The notes under the pieces were generated by a model. That model saw only the letters and a program-made list of their open reading frames with translations. It was not told the DNA's origin and made no database searches. Of a DNA stretch of 7,568 nt, positions 1-6,514 are shown piece after piece (the stretch's first letter is position 1; the number at the start of each line of letters is the position of its first letter). The stretch is from Nitriliruptorales bacterium. Lineage in GTDB: Bacteria > Actinomycetota > Nitriliruptoria > Euzebyales > Egibacteraceae. Where the stretch lies: assembly GCA_007133145.1 (NCBI GenBank), contig SLNF01000082.1:1-7568 (forward strand), in the 5' to 3' direction. The translations under genes and the position numbers were made by a program.

Positions 1-916
1 AGATGTCGGAGCGGTAGAAGTTGAAGACGTCGCGCTGGGCGGGGATGCCGACGTCGCGGCAGAGCCTGAGCAGCTTGCGGGTGAGGTGGTAGTCGAACGG
101 GCCGATCTCGTCCTTCATCGCAACGTTGACGCCGGTCTCGCGGGAGTACTGCCCCGGCGCGACGACGGCGTTGTCGACCGAGACCATCTCGGCGACGTCG
201 CCGTCGAGGCCGTGGCTCGCCCCCTGGCCGACCTCCTCGGCGATCGTCACGAGCAGGTGGGCGGTCACCGGCAGGGCCACACGATGGTCGACGAGGCACT
301 TGAAGGCCCCGAGGGCGGCGGCCACGCCCGCCTTGTCGTCGAGGTGCCGGGCGTTGACGAAGCCAGCCCGGGTGATGACGGGGTTCGCGTCGAGGGCGAC
401 GAAGTCCCCTGCACGGATGCCGAGCGCCTCGGTCTGCTCGGCGGTCTCGACGAACTCGTCGATGCGGACCTCGACGTGGGCCCAGCTCGTCGGCTGGTCG
501 TCGACGGCATCGCCGAAGGTGTGCCCGGAGGCCAGCAGCGGCAGGACCGTGCCGGTGTAGGCGGTGTCGCTGTCGTCGGTGAAGATCCGCACCCGCGCGC
601 CCTCGGCGAAGCGCGGGCTGAACGTGCCGACGGGGCTGAGCTGGAGCCGGCCGTTGTCCTTGATGCGCTTGACGACGCAGCCGATGACGTCGGAGTGGAC
701 GACCACGGCCCGGTCGGGGCGCTCCTGGGCCCCTTTGAGCTCGGCGACGAGGCTGCCGAGGCGGGTGAGGTAGAAGCCGACGCCGATCGCCTCGAGCTCC
801 TCGCCGATGAGGTGCATGACCTCGTCGGTGCGTCCGGTCGGGCTCGGGGTGCGCAGCAGCCGCAGGAGCACATCGCGGACGTAGTCCATGTCGATCGGCA
901 GGAGCTTCGCGCTCAT
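1..916 (-). CDS. M42-family metallopeptidase, NAGGN-trio-like subfamily (3' end cut by window edge)
   Basis: This gene starts with ATG at 916 and stays open to the edge, giving 305 readable residues; families of this type usually run to about 350-360, so the C-terminal end is missing. Visible metal and catalytic residues of the M42 (TET/deblocking aminopeptidase) fold are H74 and D76 in VVHSDVIG, D193 in the HLDDK motif, the E227-E228 pair in AEEVG, and D248 in SVDNAV. The last histidine ligand should follow YRSD, beyond the window. From memory of the family, stretches such as IKDNGRL, EALGIRAGDFVALD, RHLDDKA and EEVGQGAS match the M42 subfamily found with N-acetylglutaminylglutamine amide (NAGGN) synthesis genes better than ordinary glutamyl aminopeptidases. 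Expected role: cytoplasmic, two-metal aminopeptidase or deblocking hydrolase. The start overlaps the previous stop (ATGA) and has a strong GGAGGT site. Family assignment is firm; subfamily and substrate are less so. Confidence 0.9.
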   Translation of the reverse strand, partial: MSAKLLPIDMDYVRDVLLRLLRTPSPTGRTDEVMHLIGEELEAIGVGFYLTRLGSLVAELKGAQERPDRAVVVHSDVIGCVVKRIKDNGRLQLSPVGTFSPRFAEGARVRIFTDDSDTAYTGTVLPLLASGHTFGDAVDDQPTSWAHVEVRIDEFVETAEQTEALGIRAGDFVALDANPVITRAGFVNARHLDDKAGVAAALGAFKCLVDHRVALPVTAHLLVTIAEEVGQGASHGLDGDVAEMVSVDNAVVAPGQYSRETGVNVAMKDEIGPFDYHLTRKLLRLCRDVGIPAQRDVFNFYRSDI

Positions 917-1668
917 CCCACCTCCACCACGTCGGTCGGCCCGGCGGCCGCAGCGTAACCGCTGGGCGCGGCCACGCCGCGTGGCGCGTCAGCGGCCGCC
1001 TCGGCGACGAACGCCCGCCACAGCGGACAGCCGAGCGCGCCGCCGCTGAGCTCGGGATGCCACTGCACGCCGACCTCGAAGCGCCGCGGATCGGCGATCG
1101 CCTCGATCGTGCCGTCGCCCGCACGGGCGACGACGACGAGGCGGCCGGGATCGGCGACGGCGTAGCGGTGCAGCGAGGGCACGACGCCGACGCTGACCCC
1201 GAGGCGGCACGCGACCCACGACGAGGGCTCGAGGCGCACGCGGTGGCGCCCCAGCGGCTCTCCCGGGGCCGGGGCGTGGCCGTCGACCGCGGTGAGCGCG
1301 CCGCCGCTGCGCACCGCGAGGAGCTGGACCCCGCGGCACACCCCGAGGACGGGCAGGCCCTGGGCCCGCGCGGCCGCGAGCAGGGCGGCGTCGCTCGCGT
1401 CGCGCAGGGGGTCGCCTCGGCCGGGGGGCTCGGCGAGGCCAGGGTCGGCGACGTCGTCGCCGCCCGTGAGCACGAGGGCATCGGCGCGGGCGAGGACCGC
1501 GGCCGCCCGGCGACCGCGCACCCCGAAGGGCAGCACGACGGGGATGCCCCCCGCACGGGTGACCGCGCGCTCGTAGGCGACGTTCGTGCCGACGAGCCGC
1601 TCCTTGCGCCCGTCGTAGCGCGCGCGCACCGACGCCGATGACAGGGCGATCACCGGCGGTGCGCCCAT
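913..1668 (-). CDS. Gamma-glutamyl-gamma-aminobutyrate hydrolase family protein (PuuD-like, peptidase C26)
   Basis: The 251-residue product matches the length of E. coli PuuD (about 254) and is a class I glutamine-amidotransferase fold. The nucleophile is C111 in the elbow LGVCRGVQLL. The catalytic His-Glu pair is H204/E206 in VQWHPE. LTGGDDV (67-73) corresponds to the usual LTGG[GS]DV loop, and the R89-D90 pair before the helix is conserved. PuuD cleaves gamma-glutamyl-GABA in putrescine breakdown, and relatives act on other gamma-glutamyl amides; no partner synthetase or other putrescine gene is visible here, so the substrate is open. The family motif that normally reads S-x-H-H-Q is SLHRY here (H167 followed by R168), a change near the active site. 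The last 30 residues are a poorly conserved Ala/Pro/Gly-rich tail. ATG overlaps the regulator stop by one base (TGATG); the stop overlaps the M42 start by four. Confidence 0.9.
   Translation of the reverse strand: MGAPPVIALSSASVRARYDGRKERLVGTNVAYERAVTRAGGIPVVLPFGVRGRRAAAVLARADALVLTGGDDVADPGLAEPPGRGDPLRDASDAALLAAARAQGLPVLGVCRGVQLLAVRSGGALTAVDGHAPAPGEPLGRHRVRLEPSSWVACRLGVSVGVVPSLHRYAVADPGRLVVVARAGDGTIEAIADPRRFEVGVQWHPELSGGALGCPLWRAFVAEAAADAPRGVAAPSGYAAAAGPTDVVEVG
920..925 (-). promoter_or_regulatory. Ribosome binding site of the M42 gene
   Basis: On the coding strand GGAGGT lies 3 bases before the ATG at 916. It is inside the last codons of the upstream C26-type gene (Val-Glu-Val-Gly). It is the strongest Shine-Dalgarno match in the window and supports this start, which would otherwise rest only on the 4-base overlap. 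Confidence 0.7.
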
Positions 1669-2540
1669 CAGGGCTCGCCGTGGCGGGTGACGAAGGTCGC
1701 GAAGCGCTCGTGCTCATGCTCGAGGGCGGCGAGTCGGCGCTGCGCGGCGGCGCCGAGACGGTTCGTCGTCGCGGTGAAGAGGACGTTGATGAGGCTCATC
1801 GGCGCGACGAAGCTGTCGACGACCCCCACGCCGTCGGTCGCACAGGTCAGGTGCACGAGCGCCCGCCGGCTCGCGGGGTTGGGGTAGCGGTCACCGACCG
1901 TCACGAGGGGTACGTCGGTGTCGACGCAGGCCGCCGAGAGGCGGTCGTGCTCGGTCTGGGCGCGCCGGAACGGGAACATCACGACGAGATCATCGGGCCC
2001 GAGGTCGAGCAGCCCGTCGCCAGGACCGGTGCCGGCCACCGGCAGGACCCGGACGTCGGGGCGCACGGCGTTGAACAGCGCCCCGGCATAGGCCGCGAGC
2101 GTGTGCTGCTTGCGGAAGTCGGCGAAGGCGAGCCGCCGGGCGGCGACGAGCCGGTCGACGACGCGGGCGAGGGCTTCCTCGTCGAGGCCGGCGTAGGTGC
2201 GCTCGAGGTTGGCGACATCGGCGGTCCACGTCTCGGCGATGGTGTGGCCGAGCTCGCCTTCGGTGGCGTCGAGGCCGCGGGCGAGCAGGTCGAGCGGTGA
2301 GCCGTTGGGCACGAGGAAGGCCTCGCGCGCGGCGGTGCGGAACGCGGCGAAGCCGTTGAGGCCGAGCTTGCCCACGAAGCGCGTCACCGTCGGCTTCGAG
2401 ACCCCCGCGGTCTCGGCGAGCTCGGTGGCGGTGAAGCCGACGAGGAGGTCCGGCGAGCCGAGCACGACGTCGGCGACCCGGCACTCCGAGGGGCTGAGGC
2501 TGTCGTAGGCCTCCCGGATCCGCGCGGCGAGGTCGCTCAC
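1668..2540 (-). CDS. MurR/RpiR-family transcriptional regulator
   Basis: The 290-residue protein begins at GTG 2540, which overlaps the preceding stop by 4 bases (GTGA). No ATG occurs near the N-terminus and the HTH domain begins at once, so this start is well supported. Residues 1-77 form the RpiR N-terminal helix-turn-helix: LSPSECRVADVVL is followed by ATELAETAGVSKPTVTRFVGKLG (the recognition part, about 38-60) and FAAFR. Residues about 120-275 form a SIS domain, ending in the typical helix around SLINVLFTATTNRL. The segment where phosphosugar-binding SIS domains show a GxGxS loop reads ADFRKQHTLAAY (139-151), so a sugar-phosphate ligand is doubtful. As the only regulator seen, it probably controls this operon in response to an imported compound or breakdown product. 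Activation or repression cannot be told, and no operator can be placed because there is no intergenic DNA. Confidence 0.93.
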   Translation of the reverse strand: MSDLAARIREAYDSLSPSECRVADVVLGSPDLLVGFTATELAETAGVSKPTVTRFVGKLGLNGFAAFRTAAREAFLVPNGSPLDLLARGLDATEGELGHTIAETWTADVANLERTYAGLDEEALARVVDRLVAARRLAFADFRKQHTLAAYAGALFNAVRPDVRVLPVAGTGPGDGLLDLGPDDLVVMFPFRRAQTEHDRLSAACVDTDVPLVTVGDRYPNPASRRALVHLTCATDGVGVVDSFVAPMSLINVLFTATTNRLGAAAQRRLAALEHEHERFATFVTRHGEP

Positions 2541-3262
2541 ACCCGCCCCCCGCCCGTCCGGGCCCGCGGGTCGTCGAGGACGTCGAGGAGCGCCGCCGTG
2601 GTGGTGACCTCGGCGTAGCTCTGGCCGAGGTCGCGCATCGCCATCGCGTGACGCTCCTCCTCGACCGCCGCGCACGCGTCCTCGACGACGTGGCAGACGA
2701 AGCCGAGGTCGGCGGCGTGGCGCACCGTGCTCTCGACGCACTCGTGGCTGAGCACCCCGCACACTGCGAGGTGGGCCACCCCGAGGTTGCGCAGGAGGTA
2801 CTCGAGGTTCGTGCCGACGAAGGCGTCCGAGGCGGTCTTGGCGACGACGAGGTCATCCGCCTCGGGGGCGAGCGCCGGCAGGATCTCGCCGTCGGCGTCG
2901 CCGGGGGGCACGTGGAGGTCGAGCGCGCGATGGCAGCCCGAGCGCTCCGCGCCGCTGGGCGTGAGCGACTCGATCTTCGTGAAGACCACCGGCACGCCCC
3001 GCCGGCGCGCTGCGTCGCCGAGTGCGGCGGTGTTGGGCACGACGACGTCGGTCAGCCGCCGTCGGTAGGGCTCGAGGAGGTCGGGGCGTCCGAGGGCCGC
3101 GGCGGCGGCGAACATCCCGCGGTCGGGGGCGGCGCAGAGCAGCTGGAGGTCGATGACGAGCAGGGCGAGGCGCTCGACGTCGAGCGGCGGCCACGACGCC
3201 TGGGGGTAGACCGCCGCGAGCAGCTCGCGGTCGCTCGGCTGGCCTGCCGCCGCGTGCGTCAT
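2537..3262 (-). CDS. Isochorismatase-fold cysteine hydrolase (amidohydrolase)
   Basis: The 241-residue protein has the full triad of the cysteine-hydrolase branch: D38 in LLVIDLQ, K142 in VVAKTASDAF, and nucleophile C175 in CGVLSHECVEST, followed by the expected A-x-x-LGF and VVEDACAA strands. This branch includes N-carbamoylsarcosine amidohydrolase, ureidoacrylate hydrolase (RutB), biuret hydrolase and nicotinamidase, which release ammonia or carbamate from amides through a thioester intermediate. True isochorismatases lack the catalytic cysteine, so siderophore synthesis is unlikely. The N-terminal 30 residues precede the core, and residues 97-130 form a longer insert with GCHRALDLHVPPG, a pattern I associate with hydrolases encoded beside M20 carbamoylase-type enzymes. 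ATG overlaps the M20 stop (ATGA), with GAGGTG just before it. The exact substrate is not readable; a ureido or amide product of the M20 step or of the transporter is inferred. Confidence 0.92.
   Translation of the reverse strand: MTHAAAGQPSDRELLAAVYPQASWPPLDVERLALLVIDLQLLCAAPDRGMFAAAAALGRPDLLEPYRRRLTDVVVPNTAALGDAARRRGVPVVFTKIESLTPSGAERSGCHRALDLHVPPGDADGEILPALAPEADDLVVAKTASDAFVGTNLEYLLRNLGVAHLAVCGVLSHECVESTVRHAADLGFVCHVVEDACAAVEEERHAMAMRDLGQSYAEVTTTAALLDVLDDPRARTGGGRV
2542..2565 (-). other. Possible G-quadruplex-forming tract over the regulator's translation start
   Basis: The coding strand carries four G tracts: GGG, a 7-base loop, GGG, one C, GGGGGG, one C, GGG. The last tract ends 1 base before the GTG start of the RpiR gene. 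This fits the standard G3-N1-7 pattern. It also encodes the Gly-Gly-Gly-Arg end of the preceding cysteine hydrolase and takes the place of a normal ribosome binding site. Such tracts occur by chance in very GC-rich DNA, so a function is only a possibility. Confidence 0.3.
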
Positions 3263-4491
3263 GGCACCTCGGTGGCGAGCCGACGGACCGCGCCGTGGAG
3301 CACGCGCAGCCCGGCGACGAGATCCTCGGGTTCGGTGCGCTCCAGCGGGGAGTGGCTGCGCCCGTCGATGCTCGGCACGAAGACCATCGCGGTGGGCACC
3401 TCCGGGGCGACGACCTGGGCGTCGTGGCCGGCGCCGGAGGGCATGCGCCGCGCCGCGAGCCCGGCAGCGTCGGCGGACTCGGCGACGAGGTCGACGAGCC
3501 GGCCGTCGAGCGGCGTCGGGTCGGTGAGGCTCTCCCGGGTCACCGAGACCTCGAGGTCGTGGGCCTCGGCGGCGGCCTTGGCGTGGGCGGTCACGGCGGC
3601 CTCGAGCGCCTCGATGACGCCCCGGTCGCGGTCGCGCATGTCGAGGTGCAGCGTCGCCCGTCCGGGGACGATGTTGTCCGCCCCGGGCGCGAGCGACAGG
3701 CGCCCGCAGGTCACGACCGCGTCGACGGCGCCGACCTCGGCGGGCAGACCCGGCAGCGCGGCGAGCAGGTCGGCGGCACCCCGGGCGGCGTCGCGCCGCA
3801 GGTGCATCGGCGTCGTGCCGGCGTGGTCGGCGCGGCCGACGAGCTCCACCGTCGCCCGGCCGACCCCGACGATGTGGGTCACGACGCCGACGGGGACGCC
3901 GGCCTCGTGGAGGATCGCGCCCTGCTCGATGTGCATCTCGAAGTAGGCGGCAACGCTCGCGGGGTCGACGGCGGCCGAGCCGATCGCCTGGGGGTCGTAG
4001 CCCGCCACGCGCATGGCCTCGACGAGCGGGGTGCCGTCGCGGCCCTCGATCGCCTCGAGGTCGGCGGGGGTGAGCTGGCCCATCGCCGACTTCGACCCGA
4101 GGAAGCCGGTGTAGGCGCCCTCCTCGTCGGTGAAGGAGACCGCCTCGACGGGCCGGGCAAGCCTCACGCCCTCCTCGGCGAGGCTGCGGACGACCTCGAG
4201 GCCGGCGACGACCCCGAGCGCGCCGTCGAGGGGTCCGCCGTTGGGGACGCTGTCGAGGTGGCTGCCGACCCAGACGGACGGGCCGGGCGGGCCGTCGAGG
4301 CGCATGAAGGCGTTGGCGGCGGCGTCCTCGCGGTAGGCCAGCCCGGCCGCCTCGGCGCGCTCGGCGAGCCACCGCCGCGCCTTGGCGTCGGCGCCGGAGA
4401 ACGACGGGCGGCTGACGCCGCCGTTGCCGTCGGCACCGAAGCCGGCGAGCGTGTCGAGGTCGGCGAGGAAGCGCTCCGCGTCGAGGGTCAT
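3259..4491 (-). CDS. M20-family Zn-dependent hydrolase (hydantoinase/carbamoylase family, AllC/HyuC-like)
   Basis: The 410-residue length is typical of the N-carbamoyl-L-amino-acid hydrolase, allantoate amidohydrolase and beta-ureidopropionase group. The di-metal site is complete: H78 and D80 in GSHLDSV, bridging D89 in GGPLDGALG, the E123-E124 pair in TDEEG, H187 in HIEQG, and H380 in GRSHSPLE. The lid/dimer domain has H223 in ADHAGTTPM. N273 in ADNIVPG and R286 in DMRDRD match residues that bind the substrate carboxylate in characterised carbamoylases. H356-D357 in SGAGHDA is also conserved. These features favour an enzyme that splits an N-carbamoyl or ureido group from a carboxylated substrate, giving CO2 and ammonia, rather than a plain peptidase. 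Allantoate breakdown is possible, but no other allantoin gene is seen. ATG overlaps the DppF-type stop (ATGA), with AAGGAG upstream. Confidence 0.94.
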   Translation of the reverse strand: MTLDAERFLADLDTLAGFGADGNGGVSRPSFSGADAKARRWLAERAEAAGLAYREDAAANAFMRLDGPPGPSVWVGSHLDSVPNGGPLDGALGVVAGLEVVRSLAEEGVRLARPVEAVSFTDEEGAYTGFLGSKSAMGQLTPADLEAIEGRDGTPLVEAMRVAGYDPQAIGSAAVDPASVAAYFEMHIEQGAILHEAGVPVGVVTHIVGVGRATVELVGRADHAGTTPMHLRRDAARGAADLLAALPGLPAEVGAVDAVVTCGRLSLAPGADNIVPGRATLHLDMRDRDRGVIEALEAAVTAHAKAAAEAHDLEVSVTRESLTDPTPLDGRLVDLVAESADAAGLAARRMPSGAGHDAQVVAPEVPTAMVFVPSIDGRSHSPLERTEPEDLVAGLRVLHGAVRRLATEVP

Positions 4492-5498
4492 ACCGCATGC
4501 TCCTTGGGGTCGGTGTCGGCGGCGAAGTGGCAGGCGACGGGGTGGCCGACCGCGGCGTCGTCGAGCGGCGGCAGGTCTTCGTGGCAGCGCGGCTCGGCGC
4601 GGTAGCAGCGCGGAGCGAACGCACAGCCGACGCCCTCGTCGGTGAGCCCGGCGGCGTCGCCGGGGGCGGCGAGCCGCAGCCGCTGCCCACGTGCCTGGCC
4701 GGCCACCGGCACCGCGGAGAGCAGCGTGTGGGTGTAGGGGTGGCGCGGCTCGCGGAAGAGCACCTCGCGGGGCGCCTGCTCGACGATACGCCCGAGGTAC
4801 ATCACCGCGACCTCGTCGCAGAGGTTCTCCACGACGGCGAGGTCGTGGGCGATGAAGAGGTAGGTGAGCCCGAGCTCGCGCTGGAGCTTGCGCAGGAGGT
4901 TGAGCACCTGTGCCTGGACACTGACGTCGAGGGCGCTCACGGGCTCGTCGAGCAGGAGCACGTCGGCGCTTGCGGCGAGCGCCCGGGCGATGCCGATGCG
5001 CTGGCGCTGCCCCCCGGAGAACTCGTGGGGGTAGCGTCCCGCGAACTCCGGGCGCAGGCCGACGAGGTCGAGGAGCTCGGCGGCCCGGTCCTCGCGGGCC
5101 TTGCCGTCGAGGCCGGCGAGGTGGCGCATCGGCGCGTCGAGGGTCTGGCGCACGGTCTTGCGCGGGTTGAGCGAGGAGTAGGGGTCCTGGAAGACGAACT
5201 GCACGCGGCTCGCGAACTCCTTGCGCGGGATGTCGCGGACGTCGCGCCCGTCGAGGAGCACCTCCCCGCCGGTGGGCTCGTGCAGCCCCATGATCGTCTT
5301 CGCGAGCGTCGACTTGCCGCAGCCGCTCTCACCGACGACGCCGAGGGCGTTGCCGGCCTGCAGCGAGAACGACACGATCTGGACGGCCTTGAGCGGCGGG
5401 GCGGTGGCCCCGAAGAGGCGCCGACGGCCGAAGAAGTGCTTCTCGAGCCCTCTGACCTCGAGCACGGGGGTCTGGCGGGCCGTCGACACGGCGCTCAT
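4488..5498 (-). CDS. Oligopeptide-type ABC transporter ATP-binding protein (DppF/OppF-like)
   Basis: The 336-residue cytoplasmic ATPase is of usual length. The Walker A motif is GESGCGKST (56-64, K62), the Q-loop is FQDPYSSLNP (Q104), the signature is FSGGQRQR (160-167), the Walker B motif is LLLDEP (D184, E185), and the switch is H218 in FIAHD. LNPRKTV after the Q-loop and the C-terminal HPYTHTLLSAVP block mark the DppF/OppF side of the pair. The C-terminal OppF domain keeps four cysteines, C292, C298, C305 and C323, the pattern known to hold an iron-sulfur cluster in related Dpp ATPases. One oddity is the strand before Walker A: it reads AVQIVSFSLQAGNALG where the family usually has a DG pair and GE, although the catalytic motifs are intact. 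It should pair with the DppD-type ATPase to power import; substrate class could be peptides, opines or similar compounds. Confidence 0.94.
   Translation of the reverse strand: MSAVSTARQTPVLEVRGLEKHFFGRRRLFGATAPPLKAVQIVSFSLQAGNALGVVGESGCGKSTLAKTIMGLHEPTGGEVLLDGRDVRDIPRKEFASRVQFVFQDPYSSLNPRKTVRQTLDAPMRHLAGLDGKAREDRAAELLDLVGLRPEFAGRYPHEFSGGQRQRIGIARALAASADVLLLDEPVSALDVSVQAQVLNLLRKLQRELGLTYLFIAHDLAVVENLCDEVAVMYLGRIVEQAPREVLFREPRHPYTHTLLSAVPVAGQARGQRLRLAAPGDAAGLTDEGVGCAFAPRCYRAEPRCHEDLPPLDDAAVGHPVACHFAADTDPKEHAV
4500..4505 (-). promoter_or_regulatory. Ribosome binding site of the M20 hydrolase gene
   Basis: AAGGAG on the coding strand ends 8 bases before the ATG at 4491, within the Lys-Glu codons near the end of the DppF-type gene. 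It fixes the start of the first enzyme gene and suggests that this gene has its own good translation signal besides coupling. Confidence 0.65.
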
Positions 5499-6514
5499 GG
5501 GCGGGCTCCCGGCTTGATGCAGCGGGCGGCGACGCCGTCGCCGACGTCGCGCAGAGCGATCTCCCCGCGGCGGCAGGCGTCCTCGTCGACGTCGCAGCGC
5601 GGTGCGAAGGCGCAGCCCTCCGGCAGGCGGTTGAGCGCCGGGGGCAGCCCGGGGATGACCTCGAGCTCGCGCGAGCCCTGCCCGAGGGCGGGCACGCAGT
5701 CGATGAGCCGCCGGGTGTAGGGGTGCTGGGGGTCGACGAAGACCCGGTCGACGGGTGACTCCTCGACGACCTTGCCGGCGTACATGACGACGACGCGGTC
5801 GCAGAGCTCGGAGATCACCCCGAAGTCGTGGGTGATGAAGAGCAGCGCCATGCCGAGCCGCTCGCGCAGCTCGATGAAGAGGTCGAGGATCTCGGCCTGG
5901 ACGGTGACGTCGAGGGCGGTCGTCGGCTCGTCGGCGATGAGCAGCTCCGGGTCGTTGGCGAGCGCCATCGCGATGACGACGCGCTGGCGCATCCCCCCGG
6001 AGAGCTCGTGGGGGAACTCGTCGAGGCGCCGCTCGGGCTTGGGGATGTGGACGGCCTCGAGGAGCTCCCGCGCCCGGGCGCGCGCGGCCTTGCGCGAGAG
6101 GTCCTGGTGACGGCGGATCATCTCGACGATCTGCTCGCCGATCGACAGCACCGGGTTCAGCGTCGTGAGCGGGTCCTGGAAGACGCAGGCCACGCGGTTG
6201 CCGCGCACGTCGCGCAGCACCCGGTCGGAGGCGGTGACGAGGTCGGTGCCGTCGAGCTCGATCGAGCCGTCGACGATGCGCCCCGGCGGGTCGGGGATGA
6301 GCTGGAGCACCGACATCGCCGTGACGGTCTTGCCCGAGCCGGACTCGCCGACGAGGCCGACGGCCTCGCCACGGGCGACGTCGAGGTCGACGCCGTCGAC
6401 CGCGCGGAAGACCTCCCCCTCGACGGTGAAGTGCGTCGCGAGGCCGCGGACGGAGAGGAGTGGCTCGCCGGCGCGGCCGGTGTGGAGGGCGGTGGGCATC
6501 GTCTCGCTGCTCAC
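5495..6514 (-). CDS. Oligopeptide-type ABC transporter ATP-binding protein (DppD/OppD-like)
   Basis: Numbered from GTG 6514, the protein has 339 residues. The Walker A motif is GESGSGKT (56-63, K62), the Q-loop is FQDPLTTLNP (Q113), the signature is LSGGMRQR (171-178, where the Met is typical of DppD/OppD), the Walker B motif is LLIADEP (D195, E196), and the switch is H229. HPYTRRLIDCVP and the C-terminal OppD domain follow, with cysteines C301, C307, C314 and C332, probably binding an iron-sulfur cluster as in the mycobacterial Dpp ATPase. I chose the GTG because it overlaps the DppC-type stop as GTGA, like the other junctions here. The ATG at 6499, five codons later, is also possible and gives 334 residues; neither has a strong ribosome site. 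It acts with the DppF-type subunit on the inner face of the permease pair. Confidence 0.94.
   Translation of the reverse strand: MSSETMPTALHTGRAGEPLLSVRGLATHFTVEGEVFRAVDGVDLDVARGEAVGLVGESGSGKTVTAMSVLQLIPDPPGRIVDGSIELDGTDLVTASDRVLRDVRGNRVACVFQDPLTTLNPVLSIGEQIVEMIRRHQDLSRKAARARARELLEAVHIPKPERRLDEFPHELSGGMRQRVVIAMALANDPELLIADEPTTALDVTVQAEILDLFIELRERLGMALLFITHDFGVISELCDRVVVMYAGKVVEESPVDRVFVDPQHPYTRRLIDCVPALGQGSRELEVIPGLPPALNRLPEGCAFAPRCDVDEDACRRGEIALRDVGDGVAARCIKPGARP
5506..5510 (-). promoter_or_regulatory. Ribosome binding site of the DppF-type gene
   Basis: GGGAG on the coding strand lies 7 bases before ATG 5498, inside the end of the DppD-type gene. It supports this start together with the ATGA overlap. 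Confidence 0.5.

Noticed and set aside
86..958. 290-codon plus-strand open frame at the left edge
   Set aside because: The minus strand here encodes an M42 protein with ordered metal ligands; the plus frame is low-complexity Asp/Val/Gly/Arg sequence.
913..1668. Glutaminase subunit of a biosynthetic amidotransferase
   Set aside because: No synthase partner is present and length, LTGGDDV and motif order fit the stand-alone PuuD/C26 type.
2537..3262. Isochorismatase of siderophore synthesis
   Set aside because: The catalytic cysteine C175 and the Asp/Lys pair place it in the cysteine amidohydrolase branch, and no siderophore gene is nearby.
2648..3946. 432-codon plus-strand open frame
   Set aside because: It spans the junction of two well-supported minus-strand genes and changes composition where their frames shift, as expected of a shadow frame.
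3295..4605. 436-codon plus-strand open frame opposite the M20 gene
   Set aside because: It mirrors the M20 gene codon by codon in a GC-rich background, is rich in Gly/Val/Asp/Arg with no recognisable motif, and the minus strand has a complete set of catalytic residues there.
2537..4690. 717-codon minus-strand open frame joining the M20 region to the cysteine hydrolase
   Set aside because: Only the part after ATG 3262 makes a recognisable protein. The upstream part is the M20 gene in the wrong frame, Arg/Pro/Ala-rich, so this is not a fusion.
4497..5720. 407-codon plus-strand open frame opposite the ATPase genes
   Set aside because: It is antisense to ATPase motifs that are intact on the minus strand and shows no domain of its own.
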